64,000 bases of DNA from Sphagnum compactum (Eukaryota; Bryophyta; Sphagnopsida; Sphagnales): the NCBI GenBank assembly GCA_965153455.1, contig OZ234499.1, forward strand, positions 6,644,515 to 6,708,514. Direction: 5' to 3'. A program made the translations under genes and the position numbers. The notes below the pieces were generated by a model. That model saw only the letters and a program-made list of their open reading frames with translations, was not told the DNA's origin and did no database searches. This document shows, piece by piece, positions 12,481 through 24,945 of this stretch (the first letter of the stretch is position 1; the number at the start of each line of letters is the position of its first letter).

Positions 12481-13127
12481 TTGTAGTTACTATATTGTAG
12501 GGTATTTAAAATTATTTTTCATAGGTTATTATTTTATATTCTAAGTTATTTTTACCTTAGGTCATTATATTTTGTTTTAGATTGTTTTAAAGTTATTATG
12601 CTTAGGATAAAATAATTCATAATAACATTAAGTAGAACGACCTTCAATAATTTAAAATATAACTTGAAATAACATATATTAATTTTAAATAAAATAACCA
12701 AAGGTATAGCCTAAAATTAGTTGAATAACTTAAATTTTAAATAATTTAAAAGCTTATAGTAAACTAGTTAAGATACTTTAAGGTAAAATAACATATAATA
12801 ATTTAGGGTACAATAATTTATAATAGCCTATAATAACATAAAATATAAGTTAGAATAACTAAAGTAGCTTAAAATAATATAGGGTATATCATAAAGTAAC
12901 ATAGATAAAATATTTTTAAAAACATAAAAATAAACCTATTTGCTATAGTAAATTGTAATAGTGAATTATGTTAACTAGAAATGAAACATGATGTCTACAT
13001 AGTGATATTATAATGAAATAACTTTCACTAGGTGAAATCAGTAAAATGCAATGAAGTTATTTCACTTTTAAGGTTCCATAGTGATTTAAACTAGTAAATT
13101 ACACCCCACTTTGGTAGTAGTGTATGG

Positions 13128-13472
13128 ACACATCACAAATTTATAGGCTTCATGGGTTCGTTTCAAATCCATGCGAAATTTGTTATTTCATGGGTTTGTA
13201 TTGTTTACACATGAATGTCATGCATTATTTAAACATGGAAGTCGTTTGCACGACTTTCATGTGTAATCAATACGAATAGACACACAACATTCATGTCAAA
13301 ACAATATGAATAGGCATATGACTTTCATGTTTAAACAATGCACACAATATTGATGTTCAAACAGTAGAAGTAGATGAATGACATCCATTCTATTCCATAC
13401 GAACCTATGAAAAGCAAATTTCACACGACTATTATTGTCAAATCGTGACCCATGAAGTTTATGATGCATGTG
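13128..13472. repeat. Foldback repeat, about 345 bp, MITE-like
   Basis: The left side (CTTCATGGGTTCG, then GCGAAATTTG, then TTCATGGGTTTGTATTG) pairs imperfectly with the right side read in reverse complement (CTTCATGGGTCACG, GTGAAATTTGC, TTCATAGGTTCGTATGG). TTTAAACATG words occur in the centre. It directly follows the right end of the 10.6-13.1-kb element. No clear target duplication was seen. Confidence 0.5.
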
Positions 13473-13479
13473 TGTAGGA

Positions 13480-16400
13480 GAAATAAGAATTGATATCACA
13501 ACACGAATGAAAACCCACCCAAAGACAAGTCCTTCAATATTATTAAACTTCAGTTATACAAACTAATTTTAGAAAAATTTAAAACATGTTTGTGTAATCT
13601 TATAAAAATTACAACAGTATTAGGTTAACCGTGATTGTCATTATTTAATAATTGTTAGGCCACAAAGCACGTAACATGGTGGAAAATATTGGTAGGAGCG
13701 TTAGTAGGGTTGATAATTGTTTTCATGCTAGAACACCAAAGCATTAGCCATCGTCAATTCACATTAGAACAATCACCTAACAACTAAAAATTAGTATGCA
13801 CGTACATTAAAAACGAATAATATTGAAAACAATATTTTGTTGAACTTCCATAGTATCATAATTAGTTACAAATTGGTTAGCGTGAACAAAAAGGTTGGAA
13901 CTACATCAAGAAACTATCATGGTTTCTTGGAAAACATCAACTATTCAAAATGCACAATAACAACAAGTCGTCAAATTTAAGTGGTAATAGGTGGTAGTAT
14001 AAGTACAAGTTGTTGAAATAGAACTAGCTCTCAATCATATAAGAATCTACAAATGCCGAAAAAAGAACACGCAATAGTGGGGTCGAAACTTAAAAGAAAT
14101 AGAGGGTAATCTTTTTTATGGATGAGTTCAAAGCAATGTTCAAAGAGCAAATAGATGGCAGATTCATGGAAAATAAGCCTTTAGTTACAACACTAAGTGG
14201 TAGAAAAGGAGGTAATTTTGATGTTACCACTTTTTCATGAAAAATGAAGGTTTTTTCAAGGTATTTCAAACTTGTAGGGCACTTTTTAAGGTATTCTCTC
14301 AAGGTTGTTTGAATTCACAAATTTGCTTGTTTCACATTTTTAGGCTGAACCATCTCCAACTTAGACCAACACAACCCAAGAGGTATCTTACTCTCCCATT
14401 TTCATTTTGATTTCAAGTTTTGTTTCGACATTAGAAATACCATGTTGTTTTCTAGACTTTGGAAGAATTCTTGGACGAATATTCGCATAATCGCCACTTG
14501 ATGGCAGCTCATGAACTCCAAATGTGCTCGAATTAGATTATTCTTCAAAGCTTTCGAGCACTTATTGGAGCTCTTGGGTGCTACGCAAACACCCAAGAGC
14601 TCAACAAAACTAATTGGAATCAACATCATTTGGCCCTTGATGAACAGGTCATGGCATGTTTATAGTGGTGTTGGTTTGGTATATAAGGTTTTAGTATGTA
14701 GTAAGGTATGCACTTGGGTATGTAGAACCATAACCAATTAGTATCCCTTTATAAAAAGTCAACGACATACTCTGATTTGTTGTTTGCCTTCACCAATGCT
14801 ACCATTGCACTTGTTCATACCTCAAACTGTTATGCTTTGAGAGAATCCTATCCATATATTGTGTGCGAATTTTTTGTATGTTTTGGGTATGTAAATGTCA
14901 CATTTAGTGAAGCTTTAAAAACATTAGGACTTTGTGTTTTATGTTGTTCATGAGTGGTAAGAATTGTGCCTTACCATGTATTCTCCAATGGAACAACTCC
15001 TCCAACTTCTAGGCTAAAGAAAAAAATCACTTCTTGATGGTTCTTTGTTGAATTCTTTTTTTCACTTCAAATTAAAGTCTTGATGTGAATATTCAATACC
15101 CATATGTATATTTCATACTAGTTGGTATGAGATTGTTTATTCATGTTCATACTTGAAATACCCCCAAAACATGTAGATTATAGTTATATTAACCCACCTA
15201 ATATGTCTATTTGGAATAATTGTTGTTTACTATTCATGTTTTTACCTAATGTCTAAATTAAGAAAACTTTAATACCAATACCCAACTGGTATGTAAAATG
15301 GACATACTTGGCCAATACTAGTTTATACATTGCAAGGCCTTCTATTGGTTCATCACCATTAAATTTCCTTATTTTTTTTATAGCTTAAACCATAGATCTA
15401 GGAGATACTCTAATTTTTAAATCTAGGTCATAAATATATCATTTTACAAATTTTGTGAACTATTAAACTTTGGACTTTTCCCTTAACACATAATTTGACC
15501 CACCAAAAAAATGTGCAATCCAAGCTTAAGTAAAATAGACAAAGGCACAAATTTAAATTTGTTCCAATTTCAACTTAAATTTGAACAATGGTCTTTACAT
15601 TAATCTTCCTTTGAATGACTTGTGATTCATTCTGAAGAAATATTGACCATGAACATAAATTAACATAAAATTTTCCCTTTAGAAATTTCCACCTAAAACC
15701 ACCCAATATTTTTTTCCTCTGAGAATGATAAGGTGCAAAAAGGTCCATTTCATGATATTAACTCAAATTTTATGTAGTTTTGAACGTAATTAAACTTTAC
15801 ATTACCTCTTTTTTATGCAAAAGAACTTGTATTCCTTAACATAATATCCAAAATGGAATTAAGCCAAAATTACATTGGAATGAAATAAAATGAGATGCAT
15901 TAAATGGAATAGATCTTTTGAAATAAGTGAAATATCAAATCATTCACCTAGGCTTGCTTAGTTGGAACTTCAATTTCATACTTAGTCTTTTAAGCTAGTT
16001 CTAAGTTACTAGTTATTCCCTATAGGTGTGGTTGAAAATCACCTAATTTTGTCAAAGCTACTTCTAGCATTAAGGAGTTGTGGACCTAAAATTAATATGT
16101 AGTCCTGGCCCAATAAAATTGACTATAACCAAATTAGTTGGTGTGATTGAAATTTTTGTGGTGTAACCAATGCAATATTGCCTCCTTTCAAAGGTATTTT
16201 TGAAGGGATGTATGAATCTTTGTGGCAATATTGTTATGGGATTCATCCAACCCTATATTACTTTTGCTTTCATGTGGTTAGCTTTTTATTTCATGGGGAT
16301 TCTCAGTGTCCATCACCCTAGTACCATGGTCATGGGAACACACATAATTTGGCTATCATTCCAATTCCAAATCAAGTTGTTTGAAATTTTAATAAAAATA

Positions 16401-17590
16401 TATTGTACTAGTTGATCTTGATAGTAATACATCTACATACCTATAGTACCTTCATAGCTTCAACATTAGTTATATTATTTGTAGAAATTATGAAAATTTC
16501 AAAAGATATATTTTTTTCAAAGAACAAAATTTTGTGAAGGAAAATAGAAAATATTTTTGGAATGTTAAAGAATATTTTATTTTATAACATGGAATCTTCA
16601 AAATTAATTAAATATTTGACAAACATGTGTTGAAGCTACCCATGTACTACAGTAGTGACAATACACTATTGGAAAGGACATCCTTGTTGCAAAGATTATA
16701 CAATAAAATATCTTGTAATTCAATAACTTGACAAAGAATGTTTTTGCATAGTGCACATATACGAATCATGCAACTATCAACTGCTATGAAGTGATTATTG
16801 TTTCATTTGAAAGTTAAGGAATTTAAATTTAAAAATTATTGGGCTAATTTAAACCAACCCAATAATTTTAACACTAAGTCTTAAGTTAATCATGCCAACT
16901 TGCACTAACTTCAAAGCTTTCCTTCCCAGTTCCCACTCATATTGGTTCCCACTCATAAACCGTAAACCACTAGACATTCCAAAGTTACTCCCTTTGGAAA
17001 TTAATTACATGTGTTACATGTGGCCATGGAAGAGGATAACAACAAGGCAATGTTTGATTGTTGAAGGATGGCGAAGATGTTAAAATGACAAAAGGATGGT
17101 ATGGGCTTTGAGGTCCTTTGTACCTTAAGACACCACCACATGGGATCTTTCAAAAGACCTTGATGTACACAATGCTAAGCTGACTTGACACAGAGCCTCT
17201 TCCTTACACTAGAGGTAAAGTTACTTTTCTTTAAAGCTTGGCTATATTTTGTTGCAGCATTAGAGTATGTACTAGACTTTCATTCATGGTGTTTTTGCTT
17301 TCTACTTCACTTAAAGGTTTGTTATGTTATGTGCAACAGATGGCCTCCATATGCACGGTTTGTCACTTGCAAATGGGGGGAAGCGGTGGGAGAGGATTGG
17401 GAATTTTTTGGATATTGGTGGTATTGAAGGGGTTTGGTTTGAAGATGAGAGATTATGCGACCAACCATTGGGACAATCTTATGATAAGATGAACATGTCT
17501 TCTTTCATGAAAGGATTTGTGTAAGGATTAAAGAGACAATTGAACCACAAAAGCTTTTTAAATGATTCATCTCATTTTCATTTGTCTTCC
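13480..17590. other. Intergenic DNA, no supported gene
   Basis: Short open frames near 14.1-14.7, 16.2, 16.9 and 17.2-17.5 kb show no domain, no conserved-looking composition and no consistent splice sites. A weak 90-bp CACTA-like foldback may lie at 16,664-16,753. The density of repeat words is low compared with neighbouring regions. Confidence 0.45.
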
Positions 17591-17599
17591 ATTAGCCAA

Positions 17600-18760
17600 T
17601 GGGGGACACAAAATGAATGATGTTGTCCGATTACTCCTCTTGTTGATTTGGTGCGTTTGAGTGTTTGGTCCCACGAAGTACAAAAACACACTCCAGAACC
17701 CCACACCAACCACCTAACTCTCTCTTCTCTGAAAAATGTATGGTCATGTGGTTGGTCTTAAATTATTTTAAGTCTCTTAGTAGGCCCCATACTTCAGGAA
17801 AGCGCCCAACTCCCATCCCATCCTTGAGGAGTAGGCATAATATCCCTCCCAATTCCTAAGAGGGAAATTGATGGATATAAGGTGCCATCCACAGATACTA
17901 CAAATTTTCTTGGAGTGCTTTACGTGGGGGTGACGCCCCAAGTACAAACACATTACTGGAAGGAGGGCCCATATGAGGTGATAGCCAAAAGCTTGGCTGA
18001 TTCCGGCAGTACCCTGTCCTGGGGTGTTACCTTACACTTTATCACAGCCCAATTGGGTGGTGGCTTTTGAGGGCCGCTTTTGAGGTCCGTTCTTTTACTT
18101 CTCCTTTACTTTCCTTTTCTTTTTCCTTTTTTCCTTTTAATTTTGGGGGGTTTTCTTTACTGCTTCCCATCCATCCATCCATCCCTTTCCCATTTTTCGT
18201 CACAGACTGTCGCTTTACGCACACACCAAAATCGTAGGCAACAAAATGGGATAAGAATGGTACCTGCAAACTACAGTGTGCATTGGAATCCAACCGTCCA
18301 TCTTCAGTCATCGGACGCTTCTGATGCGGTTCTACCGCTTCCAACGCAGCAAGTTTGGCTGTTGTACTACTGTCTCTCTTCCCCTGTTGCAGATGCGTCT
18401 TGCTGAGTCAAGTTATCGGCAAACGCACTCGGCCATGGCTGCGACCTCCAGAGGATAAGAGCCCGACACCACTCCTCTCTCCCTTCAACCCATCTCTCAT
18501 CTCGTCTCTCATCTGCTCTCTGAAATTTTCCAACTCAAAAACTCTTCGTTCTCTGCATTTTGATCTACAAGCAAATCCTTCCAATATATATTTTCTTCCA
18601 GAGTTTTCTTTTTCTTGCCAACTCTTCTCTCTGAGTTCTAGTGTGATCTTCTGTTACAGGTTCTTCTTGGTGTTTTAGTTGGATCCTCTCTCTTTCCTTC
18701 CCTCATTTTTCAAGCAACCTAAAAAGCTTAGTACTCATCTTGATCTGTTTTTGGGACCCG
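17600..18760 (+). promoter_or_regulatory. Possible promoter and CT-rich leader of a transcription unit
   Basis: Base composition shifts here toward higher GC. A pyrimidine-rich tract (18,100-18,190, ending in CCATCCATCCATCCATCCC) and a CTCTCTC-rich stretch (18,470-18,700) look like a plant 5' leader. A strong start context with a 7-codon open frame (GCCATGGCTGCG, then stop) occurs near 18,434. GAAGTAAGT at about 18,759 could be a splice donor. No TATA box was assigned with confidence. Inference only; this could be the 5' end of a gene or of a noncoding RNA. Confidence 0.3.
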
Positions 18761-21560
18761 AAGTAAGTCGACGACCTGTTGGGACGTTATAATGTGGACT
18801 ACTGTGTTGCAACCCTTGTTGGCACAATGCCACAAGAGTTTGAATGTACGTAGCTGTGGATCAACTACTCGTACTGCATTTGGCAGTACTGGGGCGTTGT
18901 TGATGATGCCGCAGCTTCTAGTTCAAATGCAAGTGATCAGGGCCTCTCTTGAATCGGTGTACACCCCTCTTAAAGACTGTGAAGTGTTTGCCCTGCAGCA
19001 GATTTCTTGATTCCGCGAGATCCAGTCTAATTCTTGACTAGTGATTCTGTTTCATCTTGATTCTCGGACCGTGCTATGAAAGCACGAGGATCTGATCCAT
19101 TCCGTGAAGTTTCTTGTAGCACCCATTGATCTTGCTAGCCATCTTCTATAGTCAGGATCTGCGTACAGTTCTACACATGAGCAGGCTAGCTGTTTCACAA
19201 TTTCTTACGCGAGCGATCACTTGTTTGGTACTACTTCAACTCTCGAGAGCTCAAAGGGGCGGGCGCCGGCTTCGTGGAGGGTTCGAGAGTGTGCAATGAA
19301 GGACAACCTCCAGATGTTAATCACTGCAGCTGCCGCCCATGTGGTTGTTTGTTGTAAGGATGAGGGTGCCGCTTGGCAATAAATTTTGCGCCGCAGCTAG
19401 CCCGATGTGGATTGAAACTGCCGGAGGCCGCGAGAACCCAACAGACAAGACAGAGTAGTACTACGACTGCTGCATCAGGTTATAGCATGGAGCTAGCCTG
19501 AGGGTTCCTTTCTCTCATGGAGAAGAATATATCTGTCTGCACGGATCTGCATTTGTCTAGTACTCAAAACACTTCTGACAAGTTCCAGCAATATTAGCTC
19601 CTGGCAAGAGAAGAATATGTAGCTGCAGGTTGGGGGGGGGGGGGGGCGCTGTAAATAACGTAGAGAGCTAAGAATCTCATTTTCTCCATCACTGAAAATA
19701 GAACTAGAGAGGAGGATCTAGCAAGCACTGGAGAAGAGACAGTCACGAATTACTGATCCAAAATGACGGTCAAGGAGATTGATTCTCCTCAGACCGATCA
19801 TGATGAACTTGTACAAACATTTAAATCGAGGTCCAGCTTTTCTCAAGAAAAAGCTCAACTCCAAATGTGACTTGACATTCACCTGAACATCTCTTTCTAC
19901 TTCTCATAGTGCTCTTCAGTTTCCACCAAATGCTTGTTTTTTATTGTGTATTTTGCATGAATTTCTTACCATGAATCTGGGCTTTATCAACCCTGGCCCT
20001 AGTATGTCCTTGCAACAATTGAAAAATTTCAAACTTTAAACATGGTTAACACATTAAATAGCTTTCTCAATAAGCTCAATGACAATCTGCTTGCAGCTCC
20101 ACCCTCTGGTTTACCCATATATTGACACTGGAAGAACATGAGCAGGACCCAGAAAAACACAAAGGGTGACCCCCCAGTACCTAGGTGATTAGGTATCAAC
20201 TATCAACATCTGAACATGAGCAGTCCGCAGAAAAGCACAAAGAGTGACCCTCTGTAGATCAAATCATTATGTTCACACAATTTCTCTCTCTCAAAACTCA
20301 CATGGAGACCTCGTATAATAGAGTCCAAAACATAAGGTTATTAGAATGAATTCAAATTGCACGGGAGGCCTAACATTCTTATATGTAGCTGGTTGTCAAA
20401 ATCCTGAAGTATTCAAACTGGGGTGTCACCAAAAAGGAAGGGGATAACCTATGACATAAGAAACCCCTACATTAATGATCTTACCAACAACAGAGTTGCT
20501 AGTTTGGCTAACCAACAATGTCACAACACTACTTGCTGCGAAAACAACTTGTACTACACTTCTATGTTGGGTTCAAAATATAATTCTAGGACTTCATGGG
20601 ATCAGAACTCTACTAGCTTCCTCTCATGAGCCAACTAGTCATGTGGTAGTTTGTGAACAGACTTCATACTGCCATCCCAATTCCCACTAGATCGCCTCAG
20701 AATAGAAGTTGAACAGAGAGACAAGAGGATATCACCCAGAAATATAAAACTTCCCACAGTGCTCACTGGTGTGTTTGAAATCCCATTTCCTCCGGAGCTC
20801 CCACACTATGGTAGGTACTCTCTTCTAAACCCAGTAAGATCGACAGATTCCCTCATGACATACAATACCCCGAACAATCCACATGACCGCTCCTGAAACC
20901 TCTAGACACCATCATCCTTTCCCCTGGACTAGTCCCTAAATCCTAACATCAGTTATTTCTCCTATCTTGAAGTCTACAGCGCAGCAGAGAGCATTACTTC
21001 AAGACCAAAGCAAGCATTAATAACATGGTATTCTTCCCTTCTGTTTTTCACCAATTCATCCTATCACAAAAAATTCTATCTTCTAACAGTAATCAAAATG
21101 AACACTTAACTCTTCACCTCCAGTCTGCCTCTTGAAGACTAGCATTCCCTTGTTTATAGTTCATCCTCAGTCCTCTCCCGCCTTCACCAAATTTGCTGCA
21201 TCAACCAGCCCTTAGCTCCGTGATCTGCATTTTCATTCAAGAGCCAACCAAAAGCAGCTATGAACCCGCTCCATCACCAAAACCAACTCAGCTCGATTGA
21301 AAACATCAAACACAATAAACCTGCAAACAAACAAAACACGCCCAAAACACAGAAAAGAACACAAGACTTCAAATTTTCGGTGTCCTCAATTCTTGAGGAT
21401 GAATAATCACTGTGTATTTTGTCATCATCTGCCACCCATCCAGAATTAGGGTTTCCACTTCCCATCCATGTTCATCCACAGAAAATTTCTAACACTGTTT
21501 TAGGTTAGAAGGTTTGCAACTGCCGAACACACTTTTTGAAAATATAAAATATTTTTATTC
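18761..21560 (+). other. Gene-like island without a convincing coding exon
   Basis: Less AT-rich than the flanks, with mixed codon-like sequence but no long frame. It holds a 15-base G run (19,632-19,646), a small hairpin around CGTGCTATGAAAGCACG (about 19,070) and a direct repeat of about 45 bp (20,137-20,180 and 20,209-20,252, sharing GAACATGAGCAG and CACAAAG-GTGACCC words). It may be leader plus intron of a gene whose body is missing or displaced, or a long noncoding RNA. Confidence 0.3.
19763..19870 (+). other. Short open frame, possible first coding exon (35 codons)
   Basis: ATG in context CAAAATGACGG opens a 35-codon frame (MTVKEIDSPQTDHDELV...) with protein-like, hydrophilic composition. 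It ends at a TGA that directly follows a possible donor (AAATGTGACT). The T-rich sequence after it looks intronic. No homologue recognised and no matching downstream exon found before the foldback element begins. Confidence 0.2.
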
Positions 21561-21631
21561 TCTCTTTTGGTCAGTTATGATTAATTCGAACTATGATTAT
21601 CTTTCTTACACAATATTTCTAAGGAAAAAAA

Positions 21632-21690
21632 AGTGATCCAATGATTAGAATTCCCCCTTTCAACCAAAGGGTTCAAGGTTAGATCTGGTG
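21632..21690 (+). repeat. tRNA-like stretch in the left arm tip
   Basis: GATCCAATGATTAGAAT resembles box A and GGGTTCAAGGTTAGATC resembles box B, with tRNA-like spacing. The inverted counterpart is in the right arm at about 25,205-25,250. It may be part of the arm sequence rather than a separate SINE. Confidence 0.35.
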
Positions 21691-23151
21691 TTTCCGGCTC
21701 AAGGCATCGGGGACTATGTTCTCCTTTCCCGGCTTGTGCCGGATGTTCACATTGAACAAAGCCAATGTGTCTTGCCACCTTACTTGCTTCGATGACAACT
21801 TGGGTTGAGTGGAGAAGTATTTCAAGGTCACATTGTCGGTCCACACCACTACATCTTTGGAGCCTATGTAGTGGCCCCAAGTCTTGAGACAATGTATGAC
21901 CGCCCACATTTCCTTCTCGTGTGTTGGCCACCTTCTCTCTGTCTCACTCAACTTCTTACTTTCAAAGGCCACCGGTCTTCCCTCTTGCACTATGACACCC
22001 CCAATTGCAAAGTCGAAGGCGTCGGAATGGATTTCAAAGTCCTTGTCAAAGTCGGGCAACTTCAACACCCGCACCTTCATCAAAATGCCTTTCAATGTCT
22101 CAAAGGCTTCATCGCATGCTTCATCCCAATCATAGGTGACGGCGGACTTCTTCAAAAGGTTTGTCAAAGGAGCCCCTATTTTTGCAAAGTTCTTTATGAA
22201 CTTACGATAGTAGGAGGCCAATCCCAAAAAGGATCTCAAAGCGGGAACCGACTTCGGCGGCTCCCAATCCAAGATTGCCTTAACCTTGTGATCATCCATC
22301 ATCAAACCATCTTGAGTTATCCTATGCCCAAGAAAATCCACTTCCGTCACCCCAAATTCGCACTTCTCGAGCTTGGCATACAACTTGTTTTCCCTTAGCC
22401 TTTGGAACACCTTGCGAAGGTGCTTCACATGCTCCTCCATGGAGCTACTATAGATTAAAATGTCGTCTATGTAGACGACCACAAAATCATCAAGCCATTC
22501 GCGGAAAATGTCATTCATGAGAGTGCAAAATGTTGCGGGTGCATTGGTGAGCCCAAATGGCATCACCAAAAATTCATATGAGCCATACCTTGTGCGACAA
22601 GCGGTCTTTTCTTTGTCCCCTTCCTTGATCCTTATTTGGTAATACCCCGAACGTAGATCAATTCTACTAAAAACTTTGGCTCCCGAGAGACGATCAAATA
22701 GATCATCGATGCGAGGTAAAGGATACCGATTTTTCACCGTTGCCTTGTTGAGTGCTCTATAATCAACGCACATCCTCAAAGTCCCATCCTTCTTGTGAAC
22801 AAAAAGGACGGGTGCCCCATATGGTGACTTGCTTGGTTTGATGTAACCTTTCGCGAGGAGTTCCTCAAGTTGAACCTTGAGTTCCTTCAACTCTTCGTGG
22901 CTCATTCTATATGGGGCCTTGGCGGGCGGTTCCACTCCCGGCATCACTTCAATCGCATGATCAACTCGTCTTCTCGGGGGCAAGTCTTCGGGCAACTCTT
23001 CGGGCATCACATCCGGGAACTCTTGTAAGACTTGCTTTATGCACTTGGCGGAAGTCACCAACTTGGTGGCTTCCTTGGGCTCATATTCGTCCAACACCCG
23101 CATGACACACATCATGCCAACACCTCCCACGCATTCTTTTTCCAATCTCAA
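21679..23151 (-). CDS. Ty3/gypsy reverse transcriptase-RNase H fragment, intact frame
   Basis: A 490-codon frame without stops. The N-terminal part holds the typical pre-RT sequence ([16 protein letters not shown]). The RT palm follows, with [12 protein letters not shown], the [13 protein letters not shown] block, [11 protein letters not shown] and the catalytic YIDDILIYS. The connection has [12 protein letters not shown]. RNase H shows its acidic residues in [22 protein letters not shown] and [10 protein letters not shown], and the frame ends soon after [15 protein letters not shown]. The full family polyprotein also has gag, protease and integrase; none is present, nor are LTRs. Both borders fall inside the arm of a foldback element. 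The initiator is uncertain because the open frame begins with a TTG codon. It is either a captured fragment or a truncated insertion. The unbroken frame implies recent arrival or selection. Confidence 0.85.
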   Translation of the reverse strand: MRLEKECVGGVGMMCVMRVLDEYEPKEATKLVTSAKCIKQVLQEFPDVMPEELPEDLPPRRRVDHAIEVMPGVEPPAKAPYRMSHEELKELKVQLEELLAKGYIKPSKSPYGAPVLFVHKKDGTLRMCVDYRALNKATVKNRYPLPRIDDLFDRLSGAKVFSRIDLRSGYYQIRIKEGDKEKTACRTRYGSYEFLVMPFGLTNAPATFCTLMNDIFREWLDDFVVVYIDDILIYSSSMEEHVKHLRKVFQRLRENKLYAKLEKCEFGVTEVDFLGHRITQDGLMMDDHKVKAILDWEPPKSVPALRSFLGLASYYRKFIKNFAKIGAPLTNLLKKSAVTYDWDEACDEAFETLKGILMKVRVLKLPDFDKDFEIHSDAFDFAIGGVIVQEGRPVAFESKKLSETERRWPTHEKEMWAVIHCLKTWGHYIGSKDVVVWTDNVTLKYFSTQPKLSSKQVRWQDTLALFNVNIRHKPGKENIVPDALSRKHQI

Positions 23152-23650
23152 AAAAATGTTTTTCTCATGAATGAAATGGATGCGAAAAAAAGGTCTCTAG
23201 GCAACTTTCTCAAGCTAGATGTCCTGGGGAGAAAAAATGTCTCTTGGGGAGAAGGAGACTAAATTGTTTTCTCTTGCTTTCTATCCCAGGGAGAAGGGGA
23301 CTAAGTTATTTTCTCTTCCAAGGAGGAGGGGACTAAGTTGGCTTTTCCCTCAAGGAAAAAGGGATTAAGTTACCAAGGGATTAAGTTGCTTTGAGGAGCA
23401 AGTTCTTGAATGTTTCATTAGCAAAAATTTTGGTGTTTTTTTATTAGTAGAGTATGGACCACTTGATTAGTCATTTTAATTTTTGACTAATCATTTTGAC
23501 TAGCAAATAATGAACCGGTTCATTGGTCAAATTTTTGCTTAGATTTAAATAATTTATTTTTTTGTGGGTGGCAGGTAGGTAGGTCTTAGCTTAGCCTACC
23601 TACTTTAGCCCCTTCAATATGTACATAGGTTATAAATATTAACAATTGAA

Positions 23651-23705
23651 CATTTGATCTCCCCAATGATAAATCAATTCCTTAACCAATGGACCACACC
23701 ATGAA
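23651..23705 (-). repeat. tRNA-like box A/B module
   Basis: On the minus strand TGGTCCATTGGTTAAGG resembles box A and GAGATCAAATG is a near match to box B (last base off). It is preceded by a GGTAGGTAGG/CCTACCTAC stretch, the same order as in the CACTA-type elements at 10.6, 28.3 and 30.7 kb. Confidence 0.45.
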
Positions 23706-23764
23706 AGGTGTTCAACTCTTGTTAAATTTTTTATTTCATATGTTTATTTCAACACAAGACTATG

Positions 23765-24060
23765 AAGTACGTAGGTAGGTTGTAGGAGGTAGGTCGATGG
23801 TACATGTATGAAGGTGGGTGGGTAGGTATATAGGTAGGTAGTTAATATGTAGGTAAGTTATAAGTGGGTTGATAAGTAGGTGAGTAGGTAGTACATCTAG
23901 TAGGTGGGTGAGTGAGTAGGTAGGTAGATAGGTAGGTATAGGTGGGTGGGTAGGTACATAGGTAAGTAACACATCTAATAGGTAGGAAGGTGGGTTGGTT
24001 GGTAGGTAGATAGGTTGTAAGATTGTAGATGGGAAGTAAAAGGTAGATATGTAATAGGCG
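23765..24060. repeat. Degenerate (AGGT)n array
   Basis: About 300 bp of GTAGGTAGGT and GGTGGGTGGGTAGG variants. The open frame on the minus strand is a repeat translation rich in Pro, Tyr and Thr. The array occupies the middle of the foldback element. Confidence 0.85.
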
Positions 24061-24360
24061 TAAGATGTCCCATTTGAGTAAAAATCGTTGGTCATCTTGA
24101 CTAATGATGTCAATTTCTTATGTTCAATTTGACTAGATGTCGAACATTTGATTATAACTCATTAGCCATTTTAATTAGGGTTCTCCAAGTTAATTGAATG
24201 TATTAGTCAAAGGTCATTTCAATTAAGTTGATTGGTCAAAAAATACATGTCCTACGCATCAAGTCAAAATGGACATGTCCATTAATAAAAAAAGACTAGT
24301 TAATCAACTTGAACCATTTGAAAGACCAAGAATTTTAGTAGTGTTTGACAAGAAAATACA

Positions 24361-24945
24361 TGGGGTAAATTTTGTCCAAATCAAACGTTCTTTATACCAT
24401 TGGAAAGTTGTTGAAGCATAGATATATCTAAAATGACCTTGCATTTTTTATTTGAAGCTATGAGCTAAAAAATATGATGAAATGAAAGGCTAGGGTCAAA
24501 AAGGCTTTCTTCCCAGGGGAGAAAAAAATTTGGAAATTGACCCCAACTTTTTTTTTTGCGATAATTTTTAGCTCATAACTTCAAATAAAAAATGTAAAAT
24601 GATTTTAAACATTTACATGTTAAGAATTTTCCAATGATATGAAGAATGTTTAATTTTGACAAAGTTTACCCCCTATACTTTCTTATCACACATTTGAAAA
24701 CTTGTTCCCCAAAGCAATTTAGTCCCCTAGGTAACTTAGTTTTATTCTACTTGGGGGAAAAGGGGACTTGGAAATTTGATCCTAACTCTTTTTTTGTCAT
24801 AATTTTTAGTTTATAACTTCAAATAAAGAATGAAAAATCATTTTAGATATTTATGCTTTGGGAGCTTTCCAATGGTATAAAAAATGTTTGATTTGGACAA
24901 AGTTTACCCCTTGTATTTTCTTGTTAAACATTTAAGAACTTGCTC
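24361..24945. repeat. Three related about 110-bp repeats, one inverted
   Basis: Copy A (24,361-24,475) is the reverse complement of copy B (24,565-24,672), sharing AACTTCAAATAAA, TTTCCAATG and TTTGACAAAG-type blocks. Copy C (24,797-24,910) repeats B in the same orientation. A and B form a hairpin with a roughly 90-bp loop inside the foldback element. Confidence 0.7.

Larger units (their letters stand above)
10608..13122. mobile_element. CACTA-type non-autonomous element, 2,515 bp
   Basis: The left end CACTACTAGGAAATG and the right end (reverse complement CACTACTACCAAAGTG) form imperfect inverted termini. The resemblance continues inward (TTCACTATGGG against ATCACTATGGA). The flanks show TAT at 10,605-10,607 and 13,123-13,125, a 3-bp target duplication. 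Inside, in order, are an ACATGTGTCACTACCTA stretch with CCTAGG words, a tRNA-like box A/B module, AT-rich DNA, a long GGCTATT/GGTTATT array, and AT-rich DNA. There is no transposase. The superfamily is assigned from the CACTA ends and 3-bp duplication only. Confidence 0.75.

Noticed and set aside
16664-16753. Possible 90-bp CACTA-type foldback
   Set aside because: The ends pair only weakly and flanks ATA/CAC do not match; too little to call.
17185-17524. Three overlapping frames of 66-84 codons
   Set aside because: All three overlap in different frames with no motif; typical of noncoding DNA.
21805-22398. 197-codon frame on the plus strand
   Set aside because: It is antisense to the gypsy RT frame, which has all the conserved motifs.
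23760-24113. 117-codon Pro/Tyr/Thr-rich frame on the minus strand
   Set aside because: Pure translation of the AGGT/ACCT array.
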